Assembly: GCA_020852865.1 (NCBI GenBank)
Contig: JADYZZ010000072.1
Span: 1-64,000 of the forward strand
Direction of reading: 5' to 3'
Origin: Rubrivivax sp.
GTDB lineage: Bacteria; Pseudomonadota; Gammaproteobacteria; Burkholderiales; Burkholderiaceae_C
Length of the DNA stretch: 64,000 nt
A model generated the notes under the pieces. That model searched no databases and was not told the DNA's origin. It was given only the letters and a program-made list of their open reading frames with translations. Position 1 is the first letter of the stretch. The number at the start of each line of letters is the position of its first letter. The position numbers and the translations under genes are program-made. Positions 28,064 through 37,662 of the stretch are shown here, in pieces.

Positions 28064-29371
28064 TCAGCCGGCCGCGCTGCGCCCGAGCACCGAACGCCCG
28101 GCGAAGCGCGCGCGCGCGCCGAGCGCCTGCTCGAGCCGCAGGCCCTCGTTCCACTTGGCCATGCGCTCGCCGCGCGCGAACGCCCCGACCTTGAGCTGAC
28201 CGACGCCCCAGCCGAGCGCGAGGTGCACGATGCTCGTGTCCTCGGTCTCGCCCGAGCGCGCGCTCACGATGCCGGCCCAGCCGGCCGCGCGTGCCGCGTC
28301 CCAGGCCGTGCGCAGCTCGCTCAGCGTGCCGCGCTGGTTGGGCTTGAGCAGCACGCAGTTGGCGGCGCCGCGCGCGGCGGCCGCGCGCACCAGCGCGGCG
28401 TCGGAGACGAGCAGATCGTCGCCGACGATCTGCACGCGCGCGCCGGCCGCGCGCGCCAGTTGCGCGAAGCCTTCGAGGTCGTCCTCGGCCAGCGGGTCCT
28501 CGATCGAGACGACCGGGTAGCGATCGAGCCATCCCAGCACGAGCTCGATCCACGCGTCGCGCGCCAGCTCGCGCCGCTCGAGTCCGAGGCGGTAGCGCCC
28601 GGCGCGCCCGAACTCGGAAGCGGCGACGTCGAGCGCGATCGCCACCTGCTCGCCCGGCACGAAGCCGGCGCGCTCGATCGCGCGCACGAGCGTCTCGAGG
28701 CCCTGCTCGTTGGTGGCGAAGTCGGGCCACCAGCCGCCTTCGTCGGCCACGCCGTGCAGCGCGCCGCGTTCGGCCATCAGCGCGCCGGCGGCGCGGTAGA
28801 CCTCGGCCGTCCACTCGAGGGCCTGCGCGAACCCGCACGCACCCGTGGCGACGACCATGAAGTCCTGGATGTCGACGCGCCGCCCGGCATGAGCGCCGCC
28901 GCCGAAGATCTGGATCTGCGGCAGCGGCACGAGCGTGGCCGCGTCGCCGCCCAGCCAGCGGTACAGCGGCAGCCCCTGCGCCGCCGCTGCCGCGTGCGCC
29001 GCGGCCAGCGAGACGGCCAGCGTCGCGTTGGCGCCGAGCCGCGTCTTGGCCGGCGTGCCGTCGAGCGCCACGAGCCGCGCGTCGAGGCCGGCCTGGTCGG
29101 CGGCGTCGGCGCCCAGCAGCGCCTGCGCGATCTCGCCTTCGACATGGGCCAGCGCACGCTGCACGTCCAGCCCGCCCAAGCGCGTGCCGCCGTCGCGCAG
29201 TTCGAGCGCTTCGCGCGTGCCGCGCGAGGCGCCGGCCGGCACGCTGGCGCGGCCCGTCACGGCGACGCCGGCGGCGTCGGCCAGTACGACCTCGGCCTCG
29301 AGCGTCGGTCGGCCGCGGCTGTCCCAGATGCGGCGCGCGTGGATCGCGCGGATGCGGGTCGCCGCGCTCAC
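28064..29371 (-). CDS. Enolase-superfamily paralogue with altered active-site residues
   Basis: 435 residues from GTG 29371 (VSAATRIRAIHARRIWDSRGRPTLEAE), overlapping the upstream stop as GTGA. Metal ligands D248, E291, D318, general base K343 and K394, H161, E211 and the RSGETED loop are all kept. Two residues of true enolases (yeast numbering) differ: Glu168 is Asp170 (DIQDFM rather than QEFM) and His373 is Ala371 (SARSGETED rather than SHRSGETED). It also carries KPNQRGT instead of KVNQIGT. Coupled to a kinase and a PanE-like reductase rather than to pyrG, so it is probably not the glycolytic enolase. It may dehydrate another 2-phospho-hydroxy acid. Confidence 0.8.
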   Translation of the reverse strand: MSAATRIRAIHARRIWDSRGRPTLEAEVVLADAAGVAVTGRASVPAGASRGTREALELRDGGTRLGGLDVQRALAHVEGEIAQALLGADAADQAGLDARLVALDGTPAKTRLGANATLAVSLAAAHAAAAAQGLPLYRWLGGDAATLVPLPQIQIFGGGAHAGRRVDIQDFMVVATGACGFAQALEWTAEVYRAAGALMAERGALHGVADEGGWWPDFATNEQGLETLVRAIERAGFVPGEQVAIALDVAASEFGRAGRYRLGLERRELARDAWIELVLGWLDRYPVVSIEDPLAEDDLEGFAQLARAAGARVQIVGDDLLVSDAALVRAAAARGAANCVLLKPNQRGTLSELRTAWDAARAAGWAGIVSARSGETEDTSIVHLALGWGVGQLKVGAFARGERMAKWNEGLRLEQALGARARFAGRSVLGRSAAG

Positions 29372-30444
29372 GACGGCGCCCCGCACTGCACAGCGGCGGC
29401 CCAGGCACGCCGCACCGGCGCCAGCCGTGCCGGCGCTGCCTGCAGCAGCGGCAGCGCCACGCGGCGCACCAGTTCGCGCTCGGCCTCCTGCGTGAGGTAC
29501 TCGACCGGCGACTTGCCGTCCACGCGCGCCAGCAGCAGCGCGGGCAGCAAGGCCGCGGCGCGGCGCTCGAGCGCGGCGCGCGGCTCCCAGTCGACGCGCG
29601 CCAGGTAGGCTGCAGCCAGCGCGTCGAACGCGCCCAGCAGCGCCGCTGCGGCGCTCGGCCGCCACAGGCCCTTGAGCAGCAGATGGTTCAGGCAGAACGC
29701 CAGGTCGAAGGCCGGATCGCCCCACCAGGCGCACTCGGCGTCGAGCAGCACCGGCCCGCGTGGGCCGACGAGGATGTTCTTCGGGCTCACGTCGCCGTGC
29801 ACGAGCGAGCACCGCGTCGCCGCCGTCGCGGCCGCCAGCCGCTGCAGCGCCCCCGCCGCCGGCCGATGGCGCGCGGCCGTGGCCAGCAGATAGGGCTCGA
29901 GCCGGATGTCGTGGAAGATCGCGTCGGCGGCAAAGCGCGCGGCCAGCTGCGGGCGCGCCGCCGCGTGTGCGTGGATGCGGCCGAGCGTGTCGCCGAGTGC
30001 ACGCGCGAAGGCCGCATCCACCCGGCCGTCGCGCAGCTGCGACTTCCACAGCGCATGCTCTTGCGGCGCCAGCCACTGCATCACCAGCACGCCCAGCGCC
30101 TCGTGCTGGCCCAGCACGCGGGGCGCGCTGCCGGGTACCGCCTGCGCGGCCACCTGCATCCAGCGCGCCTCGTAGGCGTTGCGCGCGATCGGCGCGCGCC
30201 AGTCGGCGGCCACGCGCAGCTTGGGCAAGGCGCGCTTGGCGCAATACGTTCCCTGCGCGGTCTCGATGCGCCAGATGTCCGACGAGACGCCGCCGACCAA
30301 GGGCTCGCCGTGCACGACCTCGTCGCCGGCCAGGCCGAGCTCGCGCAGCGCCTGCACGAACTCGGGCGGCAGCACATGTGCACCGCCCGCCGCGCCGCCG
30401 GGCTGCGGCGGCGCCGACGGCGCCGGGCCCGAATCAGCCTGCAC
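29368..30444 (-). CDS. APH-fold small-molecule kinase
   Basis: 358 residues from GTG 30444. Catalytic loop CSLVHGDVSPKNILV and metal-binding LLDAECAWWGDPAFDLAFCLNHLLLKG identify the aminoglycoside phosphotransferase/choline kinase fold; GGVSSDIWRIETAQGTYCAKRAL is the nucleotide loop. Nothing suggests antibiotic resistance. It overlaps the reductase gene by 11 bp and the enolase-like gene by 4 bp, so it probably phosphorylates the reductase product or a related hydroxy acid for the enolase-like enzyme (inference). Confidence 0.78.
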   Translation of the reverse strand: MQADSGPAPSAPPQPGGAAGGAHVLPPEFVQALRELGLAGDEVVHGEPLVGGVSSDIWRIETAQGTYCAKRALPKLRVAADWRAPIARNAYEARWMQVAAQAVPGSAPRVLGQHEALGVLVMQWLAPQEHALWKSQLRDGRVDAAFARALGDTLGRIHAHAAARPQLAARFAADAIFHDIRLEPYLLATAARHRPAAGALQRLAAATAATRCSLVHGDVSPKNILVGPRGPVLLDAECAWWGDPAFDLAFCLNHLLLKGLWRPSAAAALLGAFDALAAAYLARVDWEPRAALERRAAALLPALLLARVDGKSPVEYLTQEAERELVRRVALPLLQAAPARLAPVRRAWAAAVQCGAPS

Positions 30445-31378
30445 GTGCGCTCTCGGCCAGCTTGACCAGCACGTGCAGGGTGCGGTTGATCGGCGCGCTC
30501 ACGCCCAGCGCCTCGCCGCGGCGCGCGACATGGCCGTTGAGGTGATCGATCTCGCTGGGCTTGCCGCGCGCCAGGTCCTGGGCGGTGGACGACATCTGCG
30601 CCGGCATCGCCGCGGCGATGCGTTCCATCGCCGCGAGCGACTCGGCCAGCGGCAGCGCCACGCCTTCGGCGGCCGCCACCGCCACCACCTCGCGCACGAT
30701 GTCGTGCTGCAGCGCGCGCACCGGCGGCTGCGCCGCGATCGGCCCATAGGGCCGCTGCACGAGCGCCGAGATCGCGTTGTAGGCGCAGTTGACCATCAGC
30801 TTGGTCCACAGCTCGCGCATCACGTCGGCCGAGACCTGCACCTTGACCTGCGCCGCGGCAAAGCCCGCGGCCACGCGCTCGAGCCGCGCCATCAGCGCCG
30901 CGTCGGCCGCATCGCGCGCGTCGCGCGGGCCGATGACGAGATCGCCGCGGCCGAAATGCGCCACGCGCCCCGGCGCGGGCATCGCGGTCGCCACGTAGAC
31001 CACCGCAGGCACCACGGGCTGCGCGACATGGCGCGCGAGGGTCGCGGCGTTGTCGACGCCGTTCTGCAGGCTGAGCACCAGCGCCCCGGGCGCCAGATGC
31101 GGCGCCAGCGCGCGCGCCGTCGCATCGGTGTCGGGCGACTTCACGCAGACCAGCACCAGATCGGCGCCGAGCGCCGCGGCCATCTCGGTGTCGGCGTCCA
31201 GACGCACCGTCTCGACGGCTCCGCCCATCTCGAGCTGCAGGCCTCGTGCGCGGATCGCCGCCACATGCGGCGCGCGCCCGATCAGCGTCACGCGCCTGCC
31301 CGCCCTGGCCAGCATCGCACCGAAGAAGCTGCCCACCGCGCCCGCACCGACCACCGCCACCGCCGCGAAATCTTCCAT
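30434..31378 (-). CDS. 2-dehydropantoate 2-reductase family protein (PanE/ApbA-like)
   Basis: 314 residues from ATG 31378. Rossmann motif VAVVGAGAVGSFFGAMLARAG, LQNGVDN segment, and the active-site Lys/Asn region LWTKLMVNCAYNAISALVQRPYG. The C-terminal substrate domain is complete (MSSTAQDLARGKPSEIDHLNGHVARRGE). PanE reduces ketopantoate with NADPH for CoA synthesis, but many paralogues reduce other 2-keto acids, and the coupling to a kinase and an enolase paralogue points away from pantothenate. First gene of the operon; purU is divergent. Confidence 0.82.
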   Translation of the reverse strand: MEDFAAVAVVGAGAVGSFFGAMLARAGRRVTLIGRAPHVAAIRARGLQLEMGGAVETVRLDADTEMAAALGADLVLVCVKSPDTDATARALAPHLAPGALVLSLQNGVDNAATLARHVAQPVVPAVVYVATAMPAPGRVAHFGRGDLVIGPRDARDAADAALMARLERVAAGFAAAQVKVQVSADVMRELWTKLMVNCAYNAISALVQRPYGPIAAQPPVRALQHDIVREVVAVAAAEGVALPLAESLAAMERIAAAMPAQMSSTAQDLARGKPSEIDHLNGHVARRGEALGVSAPINRTLHVLVKLAESARAG

Positions 31379-31526
31379 CACCGCCTGCTCCCCCGGTTGC
31401 GTCGCCGGGCCGCCGCGCCGACGCATGCCATGGTAGCGCGCAGCCTCGCCGCCGGCTGCCGGGCCGTGCGCCGGCAAGCACGGGCTGCCGGCCATGCCCG
31501 AGCCCGGGCGGGGCCCGGCCGCTCCC

Positions 31527-31532
31527 TACAAT
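31527..31532 (+). promoter_or_regulatory. -10 box of purU
   Basis: TACAAT ends 7 nt before the purU ATG, the same spacing as between the TACAAT and the 5' end of ffs. This predicts a leaderless purU transcript. No ribosome binding site is seen before the ATG. Confidence 0.55.
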
Positions 31533-31539
31533 CGCGCCG

Positions 31540-32424
31540 ATGTCGCTGGCCCACCAGTTCGTGCTCACGCTGTCGTGCCGCGACGCCAAGGGCATCGTGC
31601 ATGCCGTCTCGGGGCTGCTGTACCAGGCCGGCTGCAACATCGTCGACTCGCAGCAGTTCGGCGACCTCGACGGCGACGACGCGACCGGGCTGTTCTTCAT
31701 GCGCGTGCACTTCCAGGCCCCGCCGCAACTGGCCGACGCGGCCACACTGGCGGCGCTGTTCGAGCACACGCGCCAGCAGTTCGGCATGGACATCCGGCTG
31801 CACCCTCTGGCGCGCCGCCCGCGTGCGCTGCTGATGGTCAGCCAGCACGGCCACTGCCTGAACGACCTGCTGTTCCGCGTGGCCAGCGGCACGCTGCCGA
31901 TCGAGGTGCCGGCGGTGGTGTCCAACCACCGCAGGTTCGAGGCCCTGGCGGCGAGCCACGGCGTGCCCTTTCACCACCTGCCGCTGGCCGCCGGCGCCGA
32001 CGCCGAGGCCCGGCGCGCGCAGGAGCGCGCCGTCGAGGAGCTCATCGCGCGCGAGCGCATCGACTTCGTCGTGCTGGCGCGCTACATGCAGATCCTGAGT
32101 CCGCAGCTGTGCCAGGCTCTGGCCGGGCGCGCGATCAACATCCACCACAGCTTCCTGCCCAGCTTCAAGGGCGCGCGCCCGTACGCGCAGGCGCATGCGC
32201 GCGGCGTCAAGCTGATCGGCGCGACGGCGCACTACGTGACGGCCGAGCTCGACGAGGGTCCGATCATCGAGCAGGACGTCGGGCGCGTCGACCACACGCT
32301 GTCGGCCGCCGACTTCACGGCCGTCGGCCGCGACATCGAATGCGTGGTGCTGGCGCGTGCGGTGCGCTGGCACGCCGAGCACCGCGTGCTGCTCGACGGC
32401 CACCGCTGCGTGGTCTTCCGCTGA
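31540..32424 (+). CDS. purU: Formyltetrahydrofolate deformylase
   Basis: 294 residues. N-terminal ACT domain (FVLTLSCRDAKGIVHAVSGLLYQAGCNIVDSQQF) then the formyltransferase-like hydrolase domain: VSNHRRFEALAASHGVPFHHLP, DFVVLARYMQILSP, NIHHSFLPSFKGARPYAQAHARGVKLIGATAHYVTAELDEGPIIEQD with the active-site Asn, His and Asp. It releases formate from 10-formyl-THF to balance one-carbon pools. ATG 31540 is the family start; an upstream in-frame extension is Pro-rich noise. Confidence 0.95.
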   Translation: MSLAHQFVLTLSCRDAKGIVHAVSGLLYQAGCNIVDSQQFGDLDGDDATGLFFMRVHFQAPPQLADAATLAALFEHTRQQFGMDIRLHPLARRPRALLMVSQHGHCLNDLLFRVASGTLPIEVPAVVSNHRRFEALAASHGVPFHHLPLAAGADAEARRAQERAVEELIARERIDFVVLARYMQILSPQLCQALAGRAINIHHSFLPSFKGARPYAQAHARGVKLIGATAHYVTAELDEGPIIEQDVGRVDHTLSAADFTAVGRDIECVVLARAVRWHAEHRVLLDGHRCVVFR

Positions 32425-32499
32425 GCTTCGCGGCGCCGCCGGCAGCGGCAGGCCGCGCGCGCGCCGGGCACCGGGCGCGCCGCGCGCGCGGGCCGAGCG

Positions 32500-33573
32500 T
32501 CAGCCGCCCGGCGCCGTCCAGACGCCGGCCGTGCAGGCGCGCTCGACTTGCCGGCGGTACGGCGCGATGTCGTAGCCGTTGGCGGCCAGCCACGCGTCGC
32601 TGTAGTAGGTGTCGAGGTAGCGCTCGCCGGGGTCGCAGGCGAGCGTGACGATGGCGCCCTCCTCGCCGCGCGCGGCCATCTCGCAGGCCAGTTGCAGCGC
32701 GCCGTAGAAGTCGGTGCCGGTCGAGCCGCCGTAGCGGCGCCCGAGCAGGTGCTCGAGGTGGCGCATCGCGGCGTAGGAGGCGGCGTTGGGCACGCGGATC
32801 ATGCGGTCGATCACCTCGGGCACGAACGAGGGCTCGACGCGCGGCCGGCCGATGCCTTCGACATCGGAGCCGCGCGTGCCCGTGAGCCCGGCGTCGCGCT
32901 GCTCGAAGTAGTCGAGAAACACCGAATGCTCGGGGTCGACCACCGCGAGCTGCGTGGCGTGGCGCTGGTAGCGCAGGTAGCGCCCGATCGTCGCCGAGGT
33001 GCCGCCGGTGCCGGCGCCGACGACGATCCAGCGCGGGATCGGGTGCGGCTCGCGGCGCAGCTGCTGGAAGATCGACTCGGCGATGTTGTTGTTGCCGCGC
33101 CAGTCGGTGGCGCGCTCGGCGTAGGTGAACTGGTCCATGTTGTGGCCGCCGCATGCGCGCGCCAGCCGCTCGGCCTCGTCGTAGACGGCGGCCGGGTTGT
33201 CGACGAAGTGGCAGCGCCCGCCGTAGAACTCGATCTGCGCCACCTTGGCCGGCGAGGTGCTGCGCGGCATCACCGCGACGAAGGGCAGGCCCAGCATGCG
33301 CGCGAAATACGCCTCCGACACCGCGGTGCTGCCCGACGAGGCCTCGATCACCGTCGTGCCCTCGCGGATCCAGCCGTTGCACAGGCCGTAGAGGAACAGC
33401 GAGCGCGCCAGCCGGTGCTTGAGGCTGCCGGTCGGGTGCGTCGACTCGTCCTTCACGTACAGGCGCACCCCGGGCAGCGCGGGCAGCTCGAGCAGGATCA
33501 GGTGGGTGTCGGACGAGCGCTCGAAGTCGCGCTCGATGCGGTCGATGGCCTCGTAGGTCCAGGGGTGCGGCAT
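32500..33573 (-). CDS. PLP-dependent CysK/Cds1-type enzyme
   Basis: 357 residues. PLP-binding Lys in [21 protein letters not shown], Asn-type loop [28 protein letters not shown], and the phosphate-binding loop [20 protein letters not shown] place it in the cysteine synthase fold (type II). The extended C-terminus ([43 protein letters not shown]) matches the Cds1-like L-cysteine desulfhydrase group rather than biosynthetic CysK. It may degrade cysteine to pyruvate and sulphide. Divergent from the LysR gene. Confidence 0.78.
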   Translation of the reverse strand: MPHPWTYEAIDRIERDFERSSDTHLILLELPALPGVRLYVKDESTHPTGSLKHRLARSLFLYGLCNGWIREGTTVIEASSGSTAVSEAYFARMLGLPFVAVMPRSTSPAKVAQIEFYGGRCHFVDNPAAVYDEAERLARACGGHNMDQFTYAERATDWRGNNNIAESIFQQLRREPHPIPRWIVVGAGTGGTSATIGRYLRYQRHATQLAVVDPEHSVFLDYFEQRDAGLTGTRGSDVEGIGRPRVEPSFVPEVIDRMIRVPNAASYAAMRHLEHLLGRRYGGSTGTDFYGALQLACEMAARGEEGAIVTLACDPGERYLDTYYSDAWLAANGYDIAPYRRQVERACTAGVWTAPGG

Positions 33574-33648
33574 GGGCAGTCCTCGTGTGCCGACGGCCTC
33601 GGCCGGGCGTACGAAAAGTGTCCCATGCCGCCCGCCCGGCGCCAAACG

Positions 33649-33654
33649 GATAAT
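33649..33654 (+). promoter_or_regulatory. Candidate -10 box of the LysR gene
   Basis: GATAAT 30 nt before the LysR start, in the 111-bp divergent region shared with the CysK-like gene. No -35 consensus is visible. Confidence 0.4.
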
Positions 33655-33684
33655 CGCGAAACCGGCTTTCGTGACCGCCGAACG

Positions 33685-34572
33685 ATGCGCTACGACCTCG
33701 TCGATCTCAAGCTCTTCGTCGCCGTCGCCGACGCCGGCAACCTCTCGCGCGGCGCGGCCGGCTGCCACCTCGCACCCTCGTCGGCCAGCCTGCGCATCAA
33801 GCGGCTCGAGGATGCGATCGGCACGCGGCTGTTCAGCCGCCACGCGCACGGCGTGGAGCTCACGCGTGCCGGGCAGGTGATGCTCGAGCATTGCCGGCGC
33901 TGCCTGGCCGAGCTCGAGCAGATGCACGCCGACCTCGCGCCCTATGCACGCGGCGTCAGGAGCCAGGTCACGCTGTTCGCCAACAGCACGGCGATCGCCT
34001 CGTACCTGCCCGACGACCTGGCAGCCTACTTCGGCCGCTTTCCCGGCGTGCGCGTGGTGCTCGAGGAGCGCCTGAGCCACGACATCGTCGTCGCGGTGGC
34101 CGAGGGCCGCGCCGACATCGGCGTCGTCACCTGGTCGGGCGAACACCCGGCACTCGCCTTCTGGCCCTACCGCGAGGACGAGCTGGTCGTCGTCGCAAGG
34201 CGCGGCAGCAAGCTCGGACGCGGCGGCGAAGTCGGCTTCGCCGAATGCCTCGGCCACCCCTTCATCTCGCTGCGCAGCGGCGCGGCGATCCACACCTTCC
34301 TGGCCGGCCGGGCGGCCGCGCTCGGACAGCACTTCGACGTGCGCGTGCAGGTCGCTGGCTTTCGCGCCGTCGTCGACCTGGTGCGCTCGGGCGCCGGGCT
34401 GGCGATCGTGCCGCGCTCGGTGCTGCGCGCGCCGCAGCATCCCGACCTCGGCGTGCTGCGGCTCGACGAGCCCTGGGCCAGGCGCCCGCTGAGCGTGTGC
34501 GCGCGGCGCGAGCCGGCGCAGCTGTCGACGCACGCGCAGGCGCTGCTCGCGTCGCTGACGACGGCGCGCTGA
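33685..34572 (+). CDS. LysR-family transcriptional regulator
   Basis: 295 residues. N-terminal winged helix [56 protein letters not shown], then the periplasmic-binding-like effector domain ([35 protein letters not shown]-type [21 protein letters not shown]). It could control the divergent CysK-like gene or the downstream tripartite-type binding protein gene; the effector is unknown. Confidence 0.88.
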   Translation: MRYDLVDLKLFVAVADAGNLSRGAAGCHLAPSSASLRIKRLEDAIGTRLFSRHAHGVELTRAGQVMLEHCRRCLAELEQMHADLAPYARGVRSQVTLFANSTAIASYLPDDLAAYFGRFPGVRVVLEERLSHDIVVAVAEGRADIGVVTWSGEHPALAFWPYREDELVVVARRGSKLGRGGEVGFAECLGHPFISLRSGAAIHTFLAGRAAALGQHFDVRVQVAGFRAVVDLVRSGAGLAIVPRSVLRAPQHPDLGVLRLDEPWARRPLSVCARREPAQLSTHAQALLASLTTAR

Positions 34573-34592
34573 GCGCTCGGCCTTCGCCCGGC

Positions 34593-34609
34593 CCGAAACC
34601 TCGTTTCGG
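34593..34609 (+). terminator. Hairpin after the LysR gene
   Basis: CCGAAAC-CTC-GTTTCGG, a perfect 7-bp stem starting 20 nt after the LysR stop. No T-run follows, so it may be a weak terminator or an operator for the next gene. The rest of 34573-34854 shows nothing recognisable. Confidence 0.4.
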
Positions 34610-34854
34610 CAGAACCGGTTTGCCCCGGACTGCCAGGCGTGCAAGACTTGCCGTCCGGACCGCCCTGCCTCGCCCGCGGCAACCGGGCATGCCGACCACG
34701 AGCGCGGCCTGCGCGTCGCGGCCGCGCGGCAAGGAGCCCGCAGCGAACGCGTCGCGCCCAGGGCGCGCTCGGCGGCACCCGGCGCGGCGGCAGACGGCAT
34801 CGTCGAGGCGTCCGATTCCGCATCGACACATCCAACCTCCTGGAGAACGAACCC

Positions 34855-35838
34855 ATGCAACGACTGATCGCCCAACTCGCGCTGGCCGCGGCGGCCGCAC
34901 CGCTGCTCGTCCCGGTCGCCGCCCAGGCCCAGGCCTGGCCCGCAGGCAAGCCCGTGCAGGTGATCGTGCCCGCGCCCGGCGGCGGCGGCACCGGCGACAC
35001 GATCGCGCGCGTGCTCGTCGAGGGCCTGGCCAAGCGCATGGGCACGACGATGGTCGTCGACAACAAGGCCGGCGCCAACGGCAACATCGGCGCCGCGGCG
35101 GCGGCGCAGGCCGCGCCCGACGGCTACCGGCTGCTGTTCTCCTGGGCCGGCACGCTTGCCGTCAACCCGAGCCTGTACCGCAACCTGCCCTTCGACCCGC
35201 AGCGCAGCTTCGAGCCCATCGCGCTGGTGGCCGAGGTGCCCAACATCCTCGTCGTCAACAACGACCTGCCGGCCAAGAACGTGACCGAGTTCGTGCGCTA
35301 CGCCAAGGAGCACCCGGGCAAGCTCGCCGTCGGCTCCACCGGCCAGGGCAGCTCGATGCACCTGGCGCTCGAGCTGTTCATGCGCGAGACCGGCACCAAG
35401 ATGCTGCATGTGCCGTACAACGCCCCCGGGCTGGCCACCACCAACCTGATCGCCAACGACATCCAGGCGATGTTCCAGCTCATTCCCGGCGTGATCGGCC
35501 AGGTCAAGGGCGCCAAGGTGCGCGCGCTCGGCGTGATGTCGGCGGCGCGCTCGCCGGCCCTGCCCGAGGTGCCGACGATGGCCGAACAGGGCTTCCCCAA
35601 GCTCATGTCCACGACCTGGTTCGCGCTGCTCGCGCCCAAGGGCACGCCCGCGGCGATCCTCGACAAGCTCAACGCCGAGACCAACGAGGTGCTGCGCGAC
35701 CCCGAAGTGCGCAAGAAGCTCGCCGACATGGGCGCCACCACGCTCGGCGGCACGCGCCAGGCACTGGCCGAGCATCTGGCGGCCGAGACCACGAAGTGGA
35801 AGCATGTCGTCCAGGACGCCAACATCCAGTTGCAGTAA
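34855..35838 (+). CDS. Bug/TctC-family periplasmic substrate-binding protein
   Basis: 327 residues with a signal peptide ([27 protein letters not shown]) and the family pattern [97 protein letters not shown]. These proteins are very numerous in Burkholderiales and bind carboxylates, in some cases for tripartite tricarboxylate transporters or sensing. No membrane subunits are adjacent. TGGAGA lies 9 nt before ATG 34855. Confidence 0.93.
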   Translation: MQRLIAQLALAAAAAPLLVPVAAQAQAWPAGKPVQVIVPAPGGGGTGDTIARVLVEGLAKRMGTTMVVDNKAGANGNIGAAAAAQAAPDGYRLLFSWAGTLAVNPSLYRNLPFDPQRSFEPIALVAEVPNILVVNNDLPAKNVTEFVRYAKEHPGKLAVGSTGQGSSMHLALELFMRETGTKMLHVPYNAPGLATTNLIANDIQAMFQLIPGVIGQVKGAKVRALGVMSAARSPALPEVPTMAEQGFPKLMSTTWFALLAPKGTPAAILDKLNAETNEVLRDPEVRKKLADMGATTLGGTRQALAEHLAAETTKWKHVVQDANIQLQ

Positions 35839-35944
35839 CCCGCCGACCACCCGGCGCGCCGGCTGAACGGCCCTCCCCGCGGGCAGCGGCGACGCCTCGC
35901 AGCCCGCCGCTCCCCACATCCTTGCCGGCCCGGCCACCGGCTGA

Positions 35945-36235
35945 ATCCCTTGCGGGCTCGAGCCTCGGCAAGGGGCGCTGTATCGCACCCTGCGCACGAC
36001 CAACCCGATCGAGAACCTCAACGGTGCGATCGCACGCTGCACGCGCAACGTCAAGCGCTGGAAGGACGCCGGCATGGCCCGGCGCTGGGTCGCCAGCGCG
36101 CTGCACGATGCCAAGGGCCGCTTTCGAAAGTTGCGTCGGCACAAGGACATGAAGGCCCTGCTGGCTGCATTGAACTCGCACGCGGAGAAGCTGCGGGCCC
36201 CCGAGTGCGCGACCTTCAAGCCGCCGCGTAACATC
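35945..36235 (+). pseudogene. IS256-family transposase, C-terminal remnant
   Basis: The frame reads [20 protein letters not shown] from 35978, then [20 protein letters not shown] and [25 protein letters not shown], the conserved C-terminal segment of IS256/mutator transposases (TTN.IEN, NVKRW, MA.RW). The N-terminal three quarters with the first Asp residues are missing, and a stop lies in frame just upstream at 35942. It is dead. Confidence 0.8.
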
Positions 36236-36448
36236 ACCAAATCGGAGTCGCCATCGGACTGCGGTTCAACAGGCAGCGGGACAACGCCGGTGATTGACGC
36301 ACAAGGGATCTTTCAGGATGCATGGGGCGTCGCCGCAGCCGGCACCAGCGACCCTTCCGAATCGGTTCATGAGACTACGCAATTCCCGTCGCGGCACCTG
36401 GTTGCCGTCTGCCGCAGCGCCGCGGGTTCGGAACGGGGAAGTCCCTTC

Positions 36449-36567
36449 TCATTCGTGAAGCCGAGCGAACGGCATGACGATCCGCGCGGTGTTCTTCGTC
36501 AGCCTGTGCCGACGCGCCTTGGTGTGGTCGAACTGCCGCTCGATCGCGCGAAGCGGGTTTGCCCTCT
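36449..36567 (-). pseudogene. IS5-family transposase, C-terminal remnant
   Basis: A short frame reads NPLRAIERQFDHTKARRHRL then TKNTARIVMPFARLHE and stops at 36449. This resembles the HPFRVIKRQFG..KVRYRGL.KN.AQL end of IS5-type transposases, where the Glu of IERQF is the final catalytic acid. Repeated TGA codons lie directly upstream in frame, so nothing longer is encoded. Confidence 0.6.
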
Positions 36568-36721
36568 TTCATCATCATCAGGCCCTAGGCCTGCAGGATG
36601 CCGTCGGTCACCCGCGGTCCGGCGCGTCGCCGGGCTTCTGCAGCGCTCTGCGGCGGCCCCGGGGTACGGCCGGGCGCTGGCCGCAGCCCGGTAGCGGCCG
36701 GATCCGCGGCGCCCGTTCGTC

Positions 36722-37588
36722 ATGCAGCCCACCGTCGGCTGGATCGGACTGGGGCGCATGGGTGCGCCGATGGCCGCGCGGCTGCTCGCCGCCGGCTACC
36801 GCGTGCACGTTTGGGCCCGCCGGCCCGCAACCCTGGCCGCCGTGCTGGCGGCCGGTGCCCGGCGCGCCGACACGCCCGAGGCGCTGGCGCGCGCCTGCGA
36901 CGTCGTCGCGACAATCGTCGGCGACTCGTCCGACGTCGCCGAGCTGCACGCGCGCATGCTGCCGCAGTCACGCCCGGGAGCGGTGTTCCTCGAGATGACG
37001 ACCGCGGCGCCGGCCACGGCGCTGCGCTCCGGCGAGCTCGCCGCGCGCCACGGCGCCGCGGTGCTCGACGGCCCGGTGAGCGGCGGCGTGGCCGGCGCGC
37101 AGCAGGGGCGGCTCGCGCAGTTCGTCGGCGGCGAGCGCGCCGCGCTCGAGCGCTGCCGGCCGCTGCTCGAAGTGCTCAGCCGCGACATCGTGCATTGCGG
37201 CGGCGGCGGCGCGGGCTACCGCATGAAGCTCGTGAACCAGACGATGATCGCCGGCACCCTGCTCGGCCTGGCCGAGGGCGCGCGCCTCGCACGCGCCGCC
37301 GGTTTCGACGCTGCGCTCGTCGCCCAGGCGCTCGGCCGCGGCACGGCCTCGGGGCTGCTCTTCGATTCCTACGTGCAGCGCATGCTCGAGCCCGGCGGCG
37401 GCATCACCTTCACCCTCGGCCTGTTGCGCAAGGATCTGCGGCTGGCGCGCGCCGAGGCCCTGGCCGTCGGTGCCGGCACCCGGCTGCACGACACCCTGCT
37501 CGATGCGCTCGACGAGGCCTGCCGGCACCACGGCGAACACCAGGGCGTGCAGTGGCTGGCGGCCGCGCGCGACGCGCCGTCGCCGTGA
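36722..37588 (+). CDS. 3-hydroxyisobutyrate dehydrogenase-family NAD(P)-dependent oxidoreductase
   Basis: 288 residues. Nucleotide motif GWIGLGRMGAPMA (GLGRMG at 9-14), substrate-binding DGPVSGG (116-122) and catalytic Lys 169 in YRMKLVNQTMI define the beta-hydroxyacid dehydrogenase family. Members oxidise 3-hydroxyisobutyrate or reduce tartronate semialdehyde; the specificity-determining region does not decide between them. Stands alone between the IS remnants and the GGDEF-EAL gene. Confidence 0.88.
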   Translation: MQPTVGWIGLGRMGAPMAARLLAAGYRVHVWARRPATLAAVLAAGARRADTPEALARACDVVATIVGDSSDVAELHARMLPQSRPGAVFLEMTTAAPATALRSGELAARHGAAVLDGPVSGGVAGAQQGRLAQFVGGERAALERCRPLLEVLSRDIVHCGGGGAGYRMKLVNQTMIAGTLLGLAEGARLARAAGFDAALVAQALGRGTASGLLFDSYVQRMLEPGGGITFTLGLLRKDLRLARAEALAVGAGTRLHDTLLDALDEACRHHGEHQGVQWLAAARDAPSP

Positions 37589-37662
37589 GCGCGGCCGCCT
37601 GAGGCGCACTCGGCCGGCGCACCCGGCCGGCCGCGACGCCTGGCGCGGAATCGGGCGCCGTT

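Larger units (their letters stand above)
35839..36721. other. Intergenic IS graveyard
   Basis: This 880-bp gap contains no intact gene. It holds a C-terminal remnant of an IS256-type transposase (35945-36235, plus) and a short C-terminal remnant of an IS5-type transposase (36449-36567, minus). Between and around them I see nothing recognisable. Base composition at 36230-36480 is less GC-rich than the neighbours. Confidence 0.6.

Noticed and set aside
28064..29371. Housekeeping enolase (eno).
   Set aside because: Two usual active-site residues differ and the neighbours are not pyrG or kdsA; a separate eno is expected elsewhere.
29368..30444. Antibiotic (aminoglycoside) resistance kinase.
   Set aside because: Only the general APH fold is present, and the gene is embedded in a metabolic operon.
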